Virus record (IMG/VR): IMGVR_UViG_3300021479_000054
Location: 1 to 27,712 of that record
From: a virus
Reading direction: 5' to 3' (one strand)
Length of the DNA stretch: 27,712 nt
Shown here piece by piece: positions 12,774 through 20,484 of this stretch (position 1 is the stretch's first letter; the number at the start of each line of letters is the position of its first letter). A program made the translations under genes and the position numbers. Under the pieces are notes generated by a model. The model did not search any database and had not been told where the DNA came from. It was given only the letters and a program-made list of their open reading frames with translations.

Positions 12774-14368
12774 TGGGTTTCATCTCACGGTCGTTAGGTA
12801 TTCAAGCACTGTCAATGGAAGATCCCAGTCAGCCCTTGATGCCCTACGATGCGCTTTATGAATCGTTGGGTCTCGGGCGGTCTGACTCCGGGATTCTGAT
12901 AAACGAAAAGATGGCAATGCGTTTAGCAACTGCCTACTCGTGCGTGAAGATTGTGTCCGAAGATTTGGGGCGCTTGTCATTGGAAATCTATCAACAGATG
13001 CCAGATGCTTCGATGCGCCTAGCAACAGAACATCGCCTTTACGACGTACTTCATACAAGACCCAATCCCAATATGTCGAGTATGACTTGGCGTGGTGCAA
13101 TGATCGCCAATGTTTTAATCAACGGCAATGCTTATTCATGGATTAAAAGGGACAAGGCATCAAGAGTAATTGCACTCGTACCACTTGACGCAGCAAAGAC
13201 ATCGCCAGTTATGCGAAATGGTGAGTTGATGTATGCGACCACTCAAACAGATACCGGGCACGTTACTTACATTGAGTCGATGAACGTTTTGCATTTCATG
13301 GGGCTCTCTATAGATGGCATTACGGGTATCTCGCCGATCTCAAATTGCAAAAATACATTCGGTCTCGGTCTTGCCGCTGAGAAGTACGGTAACCAATTCT
13401 TCGGTAATGGCGCTCGTGCAACTGGAGTGTTCAGTCACCCACAACATCTCGATACCGAAGCTTACGAAAACATCAAGAAGAGTCTACGTGAAGTTGCGAC
13501 CGGCGATAACGCTCTTCGTCCAATCGTGCTCGAAGAAGGAATGTCGTTTACTCCCCTGAGTTTGAAGAACGACGAATGTCAGTTCATGGAAACTTACCGC
13601 TGGTCGAAAGAACAGGTAGCTTCATTATACCGTGTGCCGATGCATCTTCTTCAAGATCTCACTCGGAGCACGAATGCAAATATCGAACATCAATCACGAG
13701 ATTACGCACAGTATTGCTTGTCTCCGATTGCAGTGAAGTTTGAACAGGAGATTAACTTCAAATTACTCGGCGGCGCTTACTTCTGCGAACATAACTTTCG
13801 TGAAATGGAGCGAAGCGATTTTGCAAGCCAAACGACCGGGTTACTTGCTCTTCGTAACGGCGGCATCTACTCAGCGAATGACGTACTGAAAGCTCTCAGA
13901 GAAAATCCGATTCCCGAAGATCAGGGCGGCGACATCAGAATTGTTCAGGGCGCTTTCATACCGCTGGATTCGTTGTTGCTCGAAGACGGCAAGCCCGCAG
14001 TTCCCGAAACCGCTGGTACGAATACCGATGAGAGTCCATCCAATTTTCGCAAGACACAAATTCTCGCATCGTATCGCCCACTGTTCCGAGACGCTGTAGG
14101 TCGCTCTATTAATCGGAACAACGACCAGGACTTCATCAAGAAAGCATTTCAACCCGCCGTCGCTTCGATGTGTCAGGCGTTGTTAGCGATGAACTTTGGA
14201 CAATCCGAATTATCAAAGGACGATCTTATCAGGGTCGCAACTATCGTAAATACTGTTTCGACGGGTTCAGATACATGGAACAAATCCGACGCATCTGAAA
14301 TTGCAACAAGAGTAACGGCGGTGGTGTTTGACACACTCGCTCAGGAGCTATTACATGAAACACCATAA
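12773..14368 (+). CDS. Portal protein, HK97 family
   Basis: 531 residues. Recognisable portal features are AYSCVKIVSEDLGRLSLEIY (~54-73), the HRLYDVLHTRPNPNMSSMTW block (~86-105), NGNAYSWIKRD (~116-126), ISPISNCKNTFGLGLAAEKY (~184-203) and the YRVPMHLLQDLTRSTNANIE stretch (~286-305). The portal forms the dodecameric ring at one capsid vertex through which DNA enters and to which the tail joins. The length is slightly above the usual 400-500 residues because of a helical C-terminal extension after ~410. It begins inside the stop of the small membrane protein gene and ends 14 bases inside the protease gene. Confidence 0.95.
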   Translation: MGFISRSLGIQALSMEDPSQPLMPYDALYESLGLGRSDSGILINEKMAMRLATAYSCVKIVSEDLGRLSLEIYQQMPDASMRLATEHRLYDVLHTRPNPNMSSMTWRGAMIANVLINGNAYSWIKRDKASRVIALVPLDAAKTSPVMRNGELMYATTQTDTGHVTYIESMNVLHFMGLSIDGITGISPISNCKNTFGLGLAAEKYGNQFFGNGARATGVFSHPQHLDTEAYENIKKSLREVATGDNALRPIVLEEGMSFTPLSLKNDECQFMETYRWSKEQVASLYRVPMHLLQDLTRSTNANIEHQSRDYAQYCLSPIAVKFEQEINFKLLGGAYFCEHNFREMERSDFASQTTGLLALRNGGIYSANDVLKALRENPIPEDQGGDIRIVQGAFIPLDSLLLEDGKPAVPETAGTNTDESPSNFRKTQILASYRPLFRDAVGRSINRNNDQDFIKKAFQPAVASMCQALLAMNFGQSELSKDDLIRVATIVNTVSTGSDTWNKSDASEIATRVTAVVFDTLAQELLHETP

Positions 14369-15182
14369 GCCATATTTCAAAGCATCAATGCAGAACGATG
14401 ACACACTGGAGATGCTTGTCTACAGTCCGATTGGTGAAACATACGACGGCACGGGTGTAACGGCGCTGGATTTCAAAGACCAGATCGACCGGGCAAAGAG
14501 CTTCAATAAGATTGTCGTTCGTATCAACTCTCCGGGCGGCGATGCATTTGAAGGTATCACGATTTACAATCTTCTTCGTGCTCAAAAAGTGCCGATCCAA
14601 GTTTGGGTGGATGGAATTGGAGCTTCGGCGGCTTCGATTATTGCGATGGCTGGTGATGAGATTGTCATGTCCAGTGGTAACAGTATGCTTATGATCCATA
14701 ACGCAATGGGCTTTGGTGCTGGCAATGCGACCGACCTACGGAAGCTGGCCGATGTACTCGACAAGGTTTCGGTTTCAATTGGTCAAACTTACGTCGGAAT
14801 AACGGGCAAGACAGCAGAAGAGATCACGAACATGATGAATGCTGAAACGTGGATGACAGCGGACGAATGTGTTACCAATGGTTTCGCTACCAGGATCGAA
14901 CAAGATGATAGGTCAGTTCAGGCTATGGCAATGGCTCGTACTTTCAAGATGACAAACTTCAAATCAATTCCCGACAAACTTAAGAACGAAATGATCGACC
15001 CGGAATGTATCTGTCAATGTGAAAACTGCATGGCCGGTGATTGCAAAGACTGTTCGATGGAAAACTGTGTGGACGCAAACTGTACCGATTGCCCGATGCA
15101 GAAAGAAGAGACACAAGAACTGACGGACGAATCCAACTTGAGTTTGTACGAAGCTAGACTTTCACTATTGAATCTCCGTTAA
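14355..15182 (+). CDS. ClpP-like head maturation protease with Cys-rich tail
   Basis: 275 residues from ATG 14355, chosen because AGGAG lies seven bases before it; the ORF is open further upstream. It is a ClpP/SppA-type serine protease: RINSPGGDAFEGITIYNLL (~56-74), nucleophile Ser in GIGASAAS (S91) and catalytic His in MIHNAMG (H115). It cleaves the scaffold and capsid N-termini during prohead maturation. After ~200 residues there is a cysteine-rich segment (CICQCENC, GDCKDCSMENC, DANCTDC) with about ten Cys, probably metal-binding, then a helix that may act as the internal scaffold. The last ~29 bases overlap an antisense HNH-like gene. Confidence 0.92.
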   Translation: MKHHKPYFKASMQNDDTLEMLVYSPIGETYDGTGVTALDFKDQIDRAKSFNKIVVRINSPGGDAFEGITIYNLLRAQKVPIQVWVDGIGASAASIIAMAGDEIVMSSGNSMLMIHNAMGFGAGNATDLRKLADVLDKVSVSIGQTYVGITGKTAEEITNMMNAETWMTADECVTNGFATRIEQDDRSVQAMAMARTFKMTNFKSIPDKLKNEMIDPECICQCENCMAGDCKDCSMENCVDANCTDCPMQKEETQELTDESNLSLYEARLSLLNLR

Positions 15183-15558
15183 ACTGGTGTGGAATATTGG
15201 CATTCTGAAGAATAGTGAGTGCTTCTTCATCGGTTGAACTTCCTTTTACTCTGTTGTACCAGAACACGACAATCTGAAAATTCTCCGGTGTGTACCCTTG
15301 ACCAGGAATCTTTTGATCTATCGAAGGCGCATAAGGATTCTGCCGACCGTCACCAAGGGCTGTGAAATCAAATGAATCAGGTATTACTTCCGCTATGCCG
15401 TTGAGAGCTACCAAGCGATCATAGACCATCTGTTTTGTAATAGTGAATGGCAGACGGTTCTTTTTTGCTCTTTGCTTGGCACTGTGAAATAGTTGGACAC
15501 TTCGACCCATCACAGTCGAAGTGTACACAAGTCTTCTGATACGAAGGTTATGTATCAA
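15154..15558 (-). CDS. Antisense HNH-like nuclease inserted between protease and capsid genes
   Basis: 134 residues from the TTG at 15558, or 118 from the ATG at 15510, which gives MGRSVQLFHSAKQRAKKNRL and looks the better start. The C-terminal part YAPSIDQKIPGQGYTPENFQ then VVFWYNRVKG and a helix matches the 6363-6881 protein (YAPSLDRIDPSKGYTKANTR, VVWMYNSCK). It is therefore a second member of the same divergent HNH family, with D-Q-K-I in the metal-site position. It is the only minus-strand gene inside the head block, as expected for a mobile homing-type nuclease. A perfect 10-bp hairpin surrounds the ATG at 15510. Its 3' end overlaps that of the protease gene. Activity cannot be judged from sequence. 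Confidence 0.72.
   Translation of the reverse strand: MIHNLRIRRLVYTSTVMGRSVQLFHSAKQRAKKNRLPFTITKQMVYDRLVALNGIAEVIPDSFDFTALGDGRQNPYAPSIDQKIPGQGYTPENFQIVVFWYNRVKGSSTDEEALTILQNANIPHQFNGDSIVKV
15497..15524 (-). promoter_or_regulatory. Hairpin enclosing the start codon of the antisense HNH-like gene
   Basis: ACACTTCGAC and GTCGAAGTGT (10 bp, perfect) flank an 8-base loop that contains the ATG at 15510-15508 on the minus strand. The 5' arm occupies the position of a ribosome site, so the structure could limit translation. Confidence 0.6.
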
Positions 15559-15572
15559 GCAATGAATCGTTA

Positions 15573-15579
15573 TAAATAA
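15573..15579 (+). promoter_or_regulatory. TATAAATAA, possible variant of the phage promoter element
   Basis: TAAATAA in the 108-base gap before the capsid gene, 94 bases upstream of its ATG. This is the only such element between the antisense gene and the capsid. The rest of the gap shows no ORF and no clear sigma-70 promoter. Confidence 0.3.
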
Positions 15580-15666
15580 TCCTAGATCGTTCTACACAAT
15601 CTTATGGAGCCGGTCTAAGCTGATGCAGGGTACTCGGGTATCTTTGGACATCGCAACACAAAACAC

Positions 15667-16959
15667 ATGTATGCCAAGAATTTAAGAGAACAGTTGCCGA
15701 GACTGGCGGATCAGATGAACGCCATCGTCAATAAGGCAAAGACCGAAAACAACCGTGGCTTGTCCAGTGAAGAGCGGGAATCTTTCCACAAGTTGGAAAG
15801 TGACTATTCCAATCTTGAGGATTCCATTAAGATTGCTGAGAAGACACAGAACATCGTGGACGAACTCAGCAAGTCAGATGGGAAAATTACAGAACTCCAG
15901 ACAGAACAGCTTCGTGATGAATTCCGCACGAATCCGAAAGCAAAAGCTGAGTCGGCACGAGACAAGGCGTTTAAAAATTATGTCCGCAAGGGCATTAACG
16001 ATATTTCCGCCGAAGACCGTAACCTTTTGTCGCTTCATCCTATAACTAATGCCCAGACCGTTACAACCACGGGCGGCGGATATTTGATCCCTTCCGGCTT
16101 CGCTGACACCCTCGAAAGTGCCATGAAGTGGTTTGGTGGTATCGAAGGAACTGTCAAGATTATCACGACCGAAACCGGACAGCCGATTCCTTTCCCATCG
16201 GAGAACGACACAACTAACAAAGGTCGTATCTTGGGCATCAATACTCAGGCCACGGAAACAGACCTTGTGTTTGGTCAGCCTATCACTTTGAATGCTTACA
16301 ATGCGTCGAGTGATGCCATTTTAGTGCCTGAAGCTTTGATTCAAGATTCCTATTTCGATCTTGACACGTACATTGCGACGGCGCTTGGTATTCGTCTTGG
16401 CAGAAACCTGAACTACTACGCCACGGTGGGAACTGGATCAAGTCAGCCAACCGGAATCGTAGTTGCGGCAACCGCAGCCGGAAATGTTACCACGTTTTCA
16501 ACTGGCGGAACAACTGCCATCACCTACGCCAACCTTGTAGACATCGAACACAGCGTTGACCCGGCATACAGAAACAACAGCACACGGATGTTCTCTGATG
16601 CTGTGTTGAAGACTCTGAAGAAACTGGTTGACGGAAACAATCGTCCGTTATGGCAACCGGGCCTTACTTCTAGCTTCCGTGAAGGGGCTGGAGTGGACAC
16701 AATTAAGCCTTTGGTCCTCGACCACAGCTACGCAATAAACCAAGATGTCAGCGTGCCAGCGGCAAACGCTTACAGCATTGTGTTCGGTGATCTGAGTAAG
16801 TTCATCGTTCGCAAAGTCGGCGGAATCAGAATGTACAGGCTCATGGAAAGATATCGTGACTATGACCAGACGGGCTACCTCGCTTTTATGCGTTACGACA
16901 GTAATTTACTGGATGCGGGAACTCTGCCGGTAGCAGTAGCAAGACAGTCAGCAACCTAA
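15667..16959 (+). CDS. Major capsid protein, HK97 fold
   Basis: 430 residues. The N-terminal ~110 residues form the helical scaffold (delta) domain (MYAKNLREQLPRLADQMNAI to QTEQLRDEF), removed by the phage protease. The shell domain starts near ~120 (AQTVTTTGGGYLIPSGFADT). HK97 hallmarks are present: ATALGIRLGRNLNYYATVGT (~238-257), PTGIV, then SVDPAYRNNSTRMFSDAVLK (~297-316), RPLWQPGL and the final PVAVARQS. It builds the icosahedral head. No ribosome site is obvious before the ATG. A strong terminator follows the stop. Confidence 0.96.
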   Translation: MYAKNLREQLPRLADQMNAIVNKAKTENNRGLSSEERESFHKLESDYSNLEDSIKIAEKTQNIVDELSKSDGKITELQTEQLRDEFRTNPKAKAESARDKAFKNYVRKGINDISAEDRNLLSLHPITNAQTVTTTGGGYLIPSGFADTLESAMKWFGGIEGTVKIITTETGQPIPFPSENDTTNKGRILGINTQATETDLVFGQPITLNAYNASSDAILVPEALIQDSYFDLDTYIATALGIRLGRNLNYYATVGTGSSQPTGIVVAATAAGNVTTFSTGGTTAITYANLVDIEHSVDPAYRNNSTRMFSDAVLKTLKKLVDGNNRPLWQPGLTSSFREGAGVDTIKPLVLDHSYAINQDVSVPAANAYSIVFGDLSKFIVRKVGGIRMYRLMERYRDYDQTGYLAFMRYDSNLLDAGTLPVAVARQSAT

Positions 16960-16981
16960 ACCGTAGCTGAGTGAAAAACAG

Positions 16982-17017
16982 AAAGGGCTCATTCCTTACC
17001 GGGAGTGGGCCTTTTTT
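16982..17017 (+). terminator. Rho-independent terminator after the capsid gene
   Basis: AAAGGGCTCATTCC pairs with GGGAGTGGGCCTTT (13 bp with one bulged G and two G-U pairs) and is followed by TTTATT. It should cut most transcription after the capsid gene and favour high capsid dose. Confidence 0.85.
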
Positions 17018-17037
17018 ATTGGTCCTGACTGTAACCA

Positions 17038-17044
17038 TAAATAA
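17038..17044 (+). promoter_or_regulatory. TAAATAA element before the first connector-region gene
   Basis: TAAATAA starts 13 bases before the ATG at 17051 and 21 bases after the terminator T-run, so it could restart transcription. No Shine-Dalgarno sequence is present. Confidence 0.45.
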
Positions 17045-17050
17045 CACTAT

Positions 17051-17233
17051 ATGACCGTAAAATTCATTTGCAGTATTGCCGGGTCCGATTTCTCGTATCG
17101 TCCAGGCGAAGTAGCCATCATCACTGACGCTCTTGCAGAAGCGTGGACCGCATCAGGTGTTTGTGAAATTGTCGCACGCAAGGAAGTAATCGAACCGCCA
17201 AAACCAAAGGCATCAAAGAAGGACAAGGATTAA
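17051..17233 (+). CDS. Small protein downstream of the capsid gene, unknown
   Basis: 60 residues, starting MTVKFICSIAGSDFSYRPGE and ending with a Lys/Pro-rich tail (PPKPKASKKDKD). Short proteins with a beta-strand core and YRPGEV(A)-type motif are regularly found between the capsid and head-tail connector genes of HK97-type phages; most are unassigned. It sits four bases ahead of the connector gene. The position and composition support a real gene; function is not known. Confidence 0.7.
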   Translation: MTVKFICSIAGSDFSYRPGEVAIITDALAEAWTASGVCEIVARKEVIEPPKPKASKKDKD

Positions 17234-17237
17234 ATTC

Positions 17238-18107
17238 ATGGCGTTGATCTGTACAGCAGGGCCACTTATCGAACCAGTCAGCTTGTCTGAACTAAAGGAT
17301 ATGCTGCGGATTGATGCCAGCGATTCAACACAAGACGACGTACTCTATTCGCTCGGCGTGGCGGCTCGTTCGTGGTGTGAAACTATCACGCAACGCAGAT
17401 TTGTTCAGCAGTCATGGTCGTTGTACATGGATTGGTTTCCTGGCTACATAGACCAAAAATTGGCAGGGCAACGAGTAAGCTCACCTTTCGTATCCGGTTC
17501 CAATGCGGTTCTCGTCGGCATCCGTTACGCTTTAGCGCTGCCATATCCGCCAGTTCAAGCCGTCAACAACTTTCAATTTCTTGATGCCAATGGAAATACA
17601 ACGGTCATGACAAACAACACCGATTATGTTCAAGACTTGCTTTCGCAGCCTGCACGACTTACTCCACCTTTCGGCAAAATGTGGCCGGTCGCTCGTGTCA
17701 TTCCAAATGCTGTGGAAGTAGATTATCAGGTCGGGTATGCAACGCCGATTCAAGTAACGACCGTATCTGGCAACGCTGTATTAGGTACCGCTGTTTTCAC
17801 TTCGGTGAATGTCGGTCAGCCTGTTTCAATTCCGGGCGCTGGTACAAATGGCGGCACGTTGAACACAATTATCAAGTCTGTTTCTTCAGGTGTTGGAACA
17901 GTTCGTGACAAACCACAGACAACATTGTCAAGTGCAGTAACCGGCTTACTTGTCAATCACGGAATCCCGGCGCATTGGGAGCTTATCCGCTCGGCAATAA
18001 AGTTCTTAGTCAACTCTTGGTTTGTACGCAGAATGCCTAGCTTTGACAAAGATCAGCGAGACGTTATTTCCGCTTTGCTTGGACCGGCTACTGACAAGAG
18101 GTTCTAA
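17238..18107 (+). CDS. Head-tail connector (gp6-like) with an inserted beta domain
   Basis: 289 residues. SLSELKDMLRIDASDSTQDD (~16-35), LGVAARSWCETITQRRF (~39-55) and LPYPPVQAV (~94-102) mark the gp6-like adaptor that forms a ring under the portal. The usual end of the fold (VDYQVGYATP then HWELIRSAIKFLVNSWF) is split by ~65 extra residues at ~172-238 (VTTVSGNAVLGTAVFTSVNV, PGAGTNGGTLNTIIKSVS, then ALTGLL-like strands), a beta-rich insertion probably exposed on the connector surface. The family is normally 100-200 residues, so the excess is explained by this insert. The stop overlaps the next ATG as TAATG. Confidence 0.85.
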   Translation: MALICTAGPLIEPVSLSELKDMLRIDASDSTQDDVLYSLGVAARSWCETITQRRFVQQSWSLYMDWFPGYIDQKLAGQRVSSPFVSGSNAVLVGIRYALALPYPPVQAVNNFQFLDANGNTTVMTNNTDYVQDLLSQPARLTPPFGKMWPVARVIPNAVEVDYQVGYATPIQVTTVSGNAVLGTAVFTSVNVGQPVSIPGAGTNGGTLNTIIKSVSSGVGTVRDKPQTTLSSAVTGLLVNHGIPAHWELIRSAIKFLVNSWFVRRMPSFDKDQRDVISALLGPATDKRF

Positions 18108-18478
18108 TGTACAAAGATAGCTTTTACGCTGATTACCCGACCATAGATCCGGGCAGTTTTCGGCATCAGATCATTTTGCTTTCCCAGACGCTTGGTTCTG
18201 ATGCAGGCGGGTCCACTTTTACATATCAAGTCGGCGTTCCACCAGTGACGACATGGGCGAAGATTGATTACCTTCGGGGCGATGAGCTTCTAAAATCGGG
18301 ACAAGATGTTTCGCAAAGTTTCTTGAAAGTGACAGCTTGGTATCGAGCAGAATTTGCAGCCGGTTCCCGGATTCAAGCGCCGAGTGGATCACAGTTTATT
18401 ATTCAGAATGTCGAGAACGTGAAAGAAATGAATATGTACATGGTCCTGATGTGCTTGGGTATTGGGAGCAACAACTAA
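18107..18478 (+). CDS. Head-tail joining (closure) protein
   Basis: 123 residues matching the phage head-tail joining family: PGSFRHQIILLSQTLGSDAG (~16-35), TWAKIDYLRGDELLKSGQDV (~48-67), KVTAWYRAEFAAGSRI and FIIQNVENVKEMNMYMVLMC. It closes the connector after packaging and gives the tail a docking face. It is coupled on both sides by TAATG overlaps. Length and motif order are typical. Confidence 0.88.
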   Translation: MYKDSFYADYPTIDPGSFRHQIILLSQTLGSDAGGSTFTYQVGVPPVTTWAKIDYLRGDELLKSGQDVSQSFLKVTAWYRAEFAAGSRIQAPSGSQFIIQNVENVKEMNMYMVLMCLGIGSNN

Positions 18479-19176
18479 TGGTCGAAGAAGGACTTTGCAA
18501 CTTAATAAAGACCGGCATCGCTTCCGCCTATCCAAGTCTGACGGGTGGCTTTCCGTCTCAGTTGCCGCCGAACTTCATTTCTAGCGCTAATCCGTGGTCG
18601 TGGACGTGGCGGTCAATCATCAGTGAACCGCTTTATCTGTTAGCAGGGCAAGATTCTCTCACGTCATGGGAAGTGCAGCTTGACTGCCACGGCTTCACTA
18701 TGAACCACGCACAGGGGCTCGCAAGGGCCATAGATGGAGTTTTACGGGGTTCGTGGGCAGGCGTTTTGACTGATGCAGATTCGACCAGGGTAACCGGCAT
18801 CTTTCGGTTGCCTTCGTTTGTGGACGGATTCAGCGATGCTAACCGTTCTTATGTTCGGTCGCTGGAATACAAGGTTATCTATTACGATGGGCCGATCAAG
18901 CCGGTGATTACGTTGATTTCTCCCAATGAAGGTTCTTCTGATGGAGGGGATCTTATAACAATAACTGGGGCAGGATTTACAGGCGCTACTGCTATTCATT
19001 TTGGATCATTTGTGCCGCCTATATTATCTGGCGGTACCGACACACACATTCAATTTACATCGCCTAGTGTGCCGTTCGGAATTTATGAAGTGACGGTTAT
19101 AGCTCCTGGTGGAACATCAAACATAAGACATTTTGGCGTGGGCATAGACATTAGTGGATTCGGTCCCAATTATTAG
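18478..19176 (+). CDS. Tail-completion-like protein fused to an IPT/TIG domain
   Basis: 232 residues from ATG 18478, which overlaps the upstream stop as TAATG; the longer open frame from 18337 is not needed. The N-terminal ~140 residues (MVEEGLCNLIKTGIASAYPS, then SWEVQLDCHGFTMNHAQGLA, RAIDGVLRGSW) sit where tail terminator or completion proteins are encoded and resemble DUF3168-type proteins. Residues ~142-225 form an IPT/TIG Ig-like domain: PVITLISPNEGSSDGGDLIT, ITGAGFTGATAIHFG and YEVTVIAPGGTS. A TIG domain on this class of protein would decorate the neck or upper tail. The stop converges on a minus-strand gene with shared bases (TTAG). Confidence 0.75.
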   Translation: MVEEGLCNLIKTGIASAYPSLTGGFPSQLPPNFISSANPWSWTWRSIISEPLYLLAGQDSLTSWEVQLDCHGFTMNHAQGLARAIDGVLRGSWAGVLTDADSTRVTGIFRLPSFVDGFSDANRSYVRSLEYKVIYYDGPIKPVITLISPNEGSSDGGDLITITGAGFTGATAIHFGSFVPPILSGGTDTHIQFTSPSVPFGIYEVTVIAPGGTSNIRHFGVGIDISGFGPNY

Positions 19177-19733
19177 GGTCTTAGGCTCCAGAAAGAATCA
19201 CTAAAATCAATTTGTGTTTGGTCGAGTCCGTTGGTATTCACAGGTAACGGCACACCCACCAGAGTACCAATCACCGCAGTTATTAGATTGCCGTTTAGAT
19301 CATAATCCCAAAACTTGACAAGTCCCTTCGCCGTGAAAGACGTTGTACCTATACCTTGCCCATTACAGCAGAGCGTGTATGTTTCGCTGACGAACACGTT
19401 GTACTGAGTGACACGATTTCCGTAAGGCGTCCCGTTTTGTTCAAGGAGAGAATATGTCTGTATTTGTACCGAACAACCACCACCAACACCCGAATAACCA
19501 ACACTTGATACATGCTCCGTCAAACCAGGGTAGATTGCACCTGAGACTTGTAATCCCGATCCGGTGAGGATCACATCCAGATTGCGATTCAAGAATTGAA
19601 GGTTTATTGAAAATCGCCAATTACTAGGAATGCTGTTAGCAGCTTGCAGCGATTCCTTACCAGAATTACAGGTAATTGTATTTTGACCAAACAGGCTCAC
19701 TGAGAACAGCACGGCAGCTATAACGGTTTTCAT
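19173..19733 (-). CDS. Secreted protein on the opposite strand (moron), unknown
   Basis: 186 residues with a clear signal peptide (MKTVIAAVLFSVSLFGQ) and a beta-rich mature part with five cysteines (CNSGKES, GGGCSVQ, TLCCNGQ), polar and Asn/Gly/Thr rich. It has its own ribosome site (GAGGG, ten bases before the ATG). Being the only minus-strand gene in the tail region, with its own start signals and a secretion signal, it fits a moron: a host-benefit gene carried by the prophage. It converges on the TIG-fusion gene with stops sharing TTAG at 19173-19176. No enzyme motif was recognised. Confidence 0.75.
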   Translation of the reverse strand: MKTVIAAVLFSVSLFGQNTITCNSGKESLQAANSIPSNWRFSINLQFLNRNLDVILTGSGLQVSGAIYPGLTEHVSSVGYSGVGGGCSVQIQTYSLLEQNGTPYGNRVTQYNVFVSETYTLCCNGQGIGTTSFTAKGLVKFWDYDLNGNLITAVIGTLVGVPLPVNTNGLDQTQIDFSDSFWSLRP

Positions 19734-19814
19734 CTTTGATTCCCTCTAGGTCATCATCCTACCTCGTCCACGCCACGAATGTAAATGGTACTAGTTCCAC
19801 TTAGTTTTCTAATC

Positions 19815-20480
19815 ATGCAACTTCCTTTAGTTTCAGCAATCATGCCGACCAAATCTCGCCCGGAAATGGCAAGGGCGGCTCTCGAATCATGGCGGGCGCA
19901 AAGCTGGCCGAACACCGAACTGGTGATTGTTGACGACAGCGAGGACCCTAGTTTTTCGAGTTCACCGGAAGGCGTTGTTTACCATTCCATCGCTGGCGTG
20001 TCCATCGGGGCAAAGCGAAACATTGCCTGTGGGTTGGCAACCGGCGCTTACATTGTTCATTTCGACTCGGATGATATTTCCAGTCCTGAAAGAATCGCCG
20101 ATCAGATTCACACTCTCCAAGATTCACAAAAGCAAGTGACCGGCTACCACTCGATTCTCTTTCATGAATTACGTTCTGTAAGTATTGTGACATCTGACGG
20201 GCTTCGAGCGACATCCGGTTACTGGCGCTGGACATCACAAACCGCCGAAGCCTGCGGTACTTCATTTTGTTACCGCAAAGAATGGTGGTCTAAACACAAT
20301 TTTGCTGACGAACACTTAGGCGAAGATTTCCTTTTCTGGAGAGAAGCTGTCGAACTCGGTGAAGCTATCACAGTGGACGGCGGCAATATGATTTGTGCGA
20401 CCAATCATCCAGGGAATGCTTCAAAACGAATTGTCGCCGGTGATGATTGGGTCGCATTACCTAGTGATCCTCGCTGCTAA
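19815..20480 (+). CDS. Family 2 (GT-A) glycosyltransferase
   Basis: 221 residues from ATG 19815 (MQLPLVSAIMPTKSRPEMAR); an upstream ATG at 19785 is possible. Motifs: PLVSAIMPTKSRP at the start, ELVIVDD (~35-41), SIGAKRNIACGLATGAYIVH (~63-82), the metal/nucleotide-binding HFDSDD (DSD ~84-86) and GEDFLFW near the C-terminus. It transfers a sugar from a nucleotide-sugar donor. In a prophage tail region it may glycosylate virion proteins or alter host surface sugars to block superinfection. No membrane segment is seen. It lies between divergent start signals and the tail-tube gene, with no ribosome site. Confidence 0.88.
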   Translation: MQLPLVSAIMPTKSRPEMARAALESWRAQSWPNTELVIVDDSEDPSFSSSPEGVVYHSIAGVSIGAKRNIACGLATGAYIVHFDSDDISSPERIADQIHTLQDSQKQVTGYHSILFHELRSVSIVTSDGLRATSGYWRWTSQTAEACGTSFCYRKEWWSKHNFADEHLGEDFLFWREAVELGEAITVDGGNMICATNHPGNASKRIVAGDDWVALPSDPRC

Positions 20481-20484
20481 ATAC
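20478..20484 (+). promoter_or_regulatory. CTAAATAC element upstream of the tail-tube gene
   Basis: TAAATAC partly overlaps the glycosyltransferase TAA stop and lies 50 bases before the tail-tube ATG. In contrast to other copies this gene has a true Shine-Dalgarno sequence. Confidence 0.4.

Noticed and set aside
18337-18477. Longer N-terminus for the TIG-fusion protein
   Set aside because: The extension overlaps the joining-protein gene in another frame; the ATG at 18478 gives the standard TAATG coupling and a normal N-terminus.
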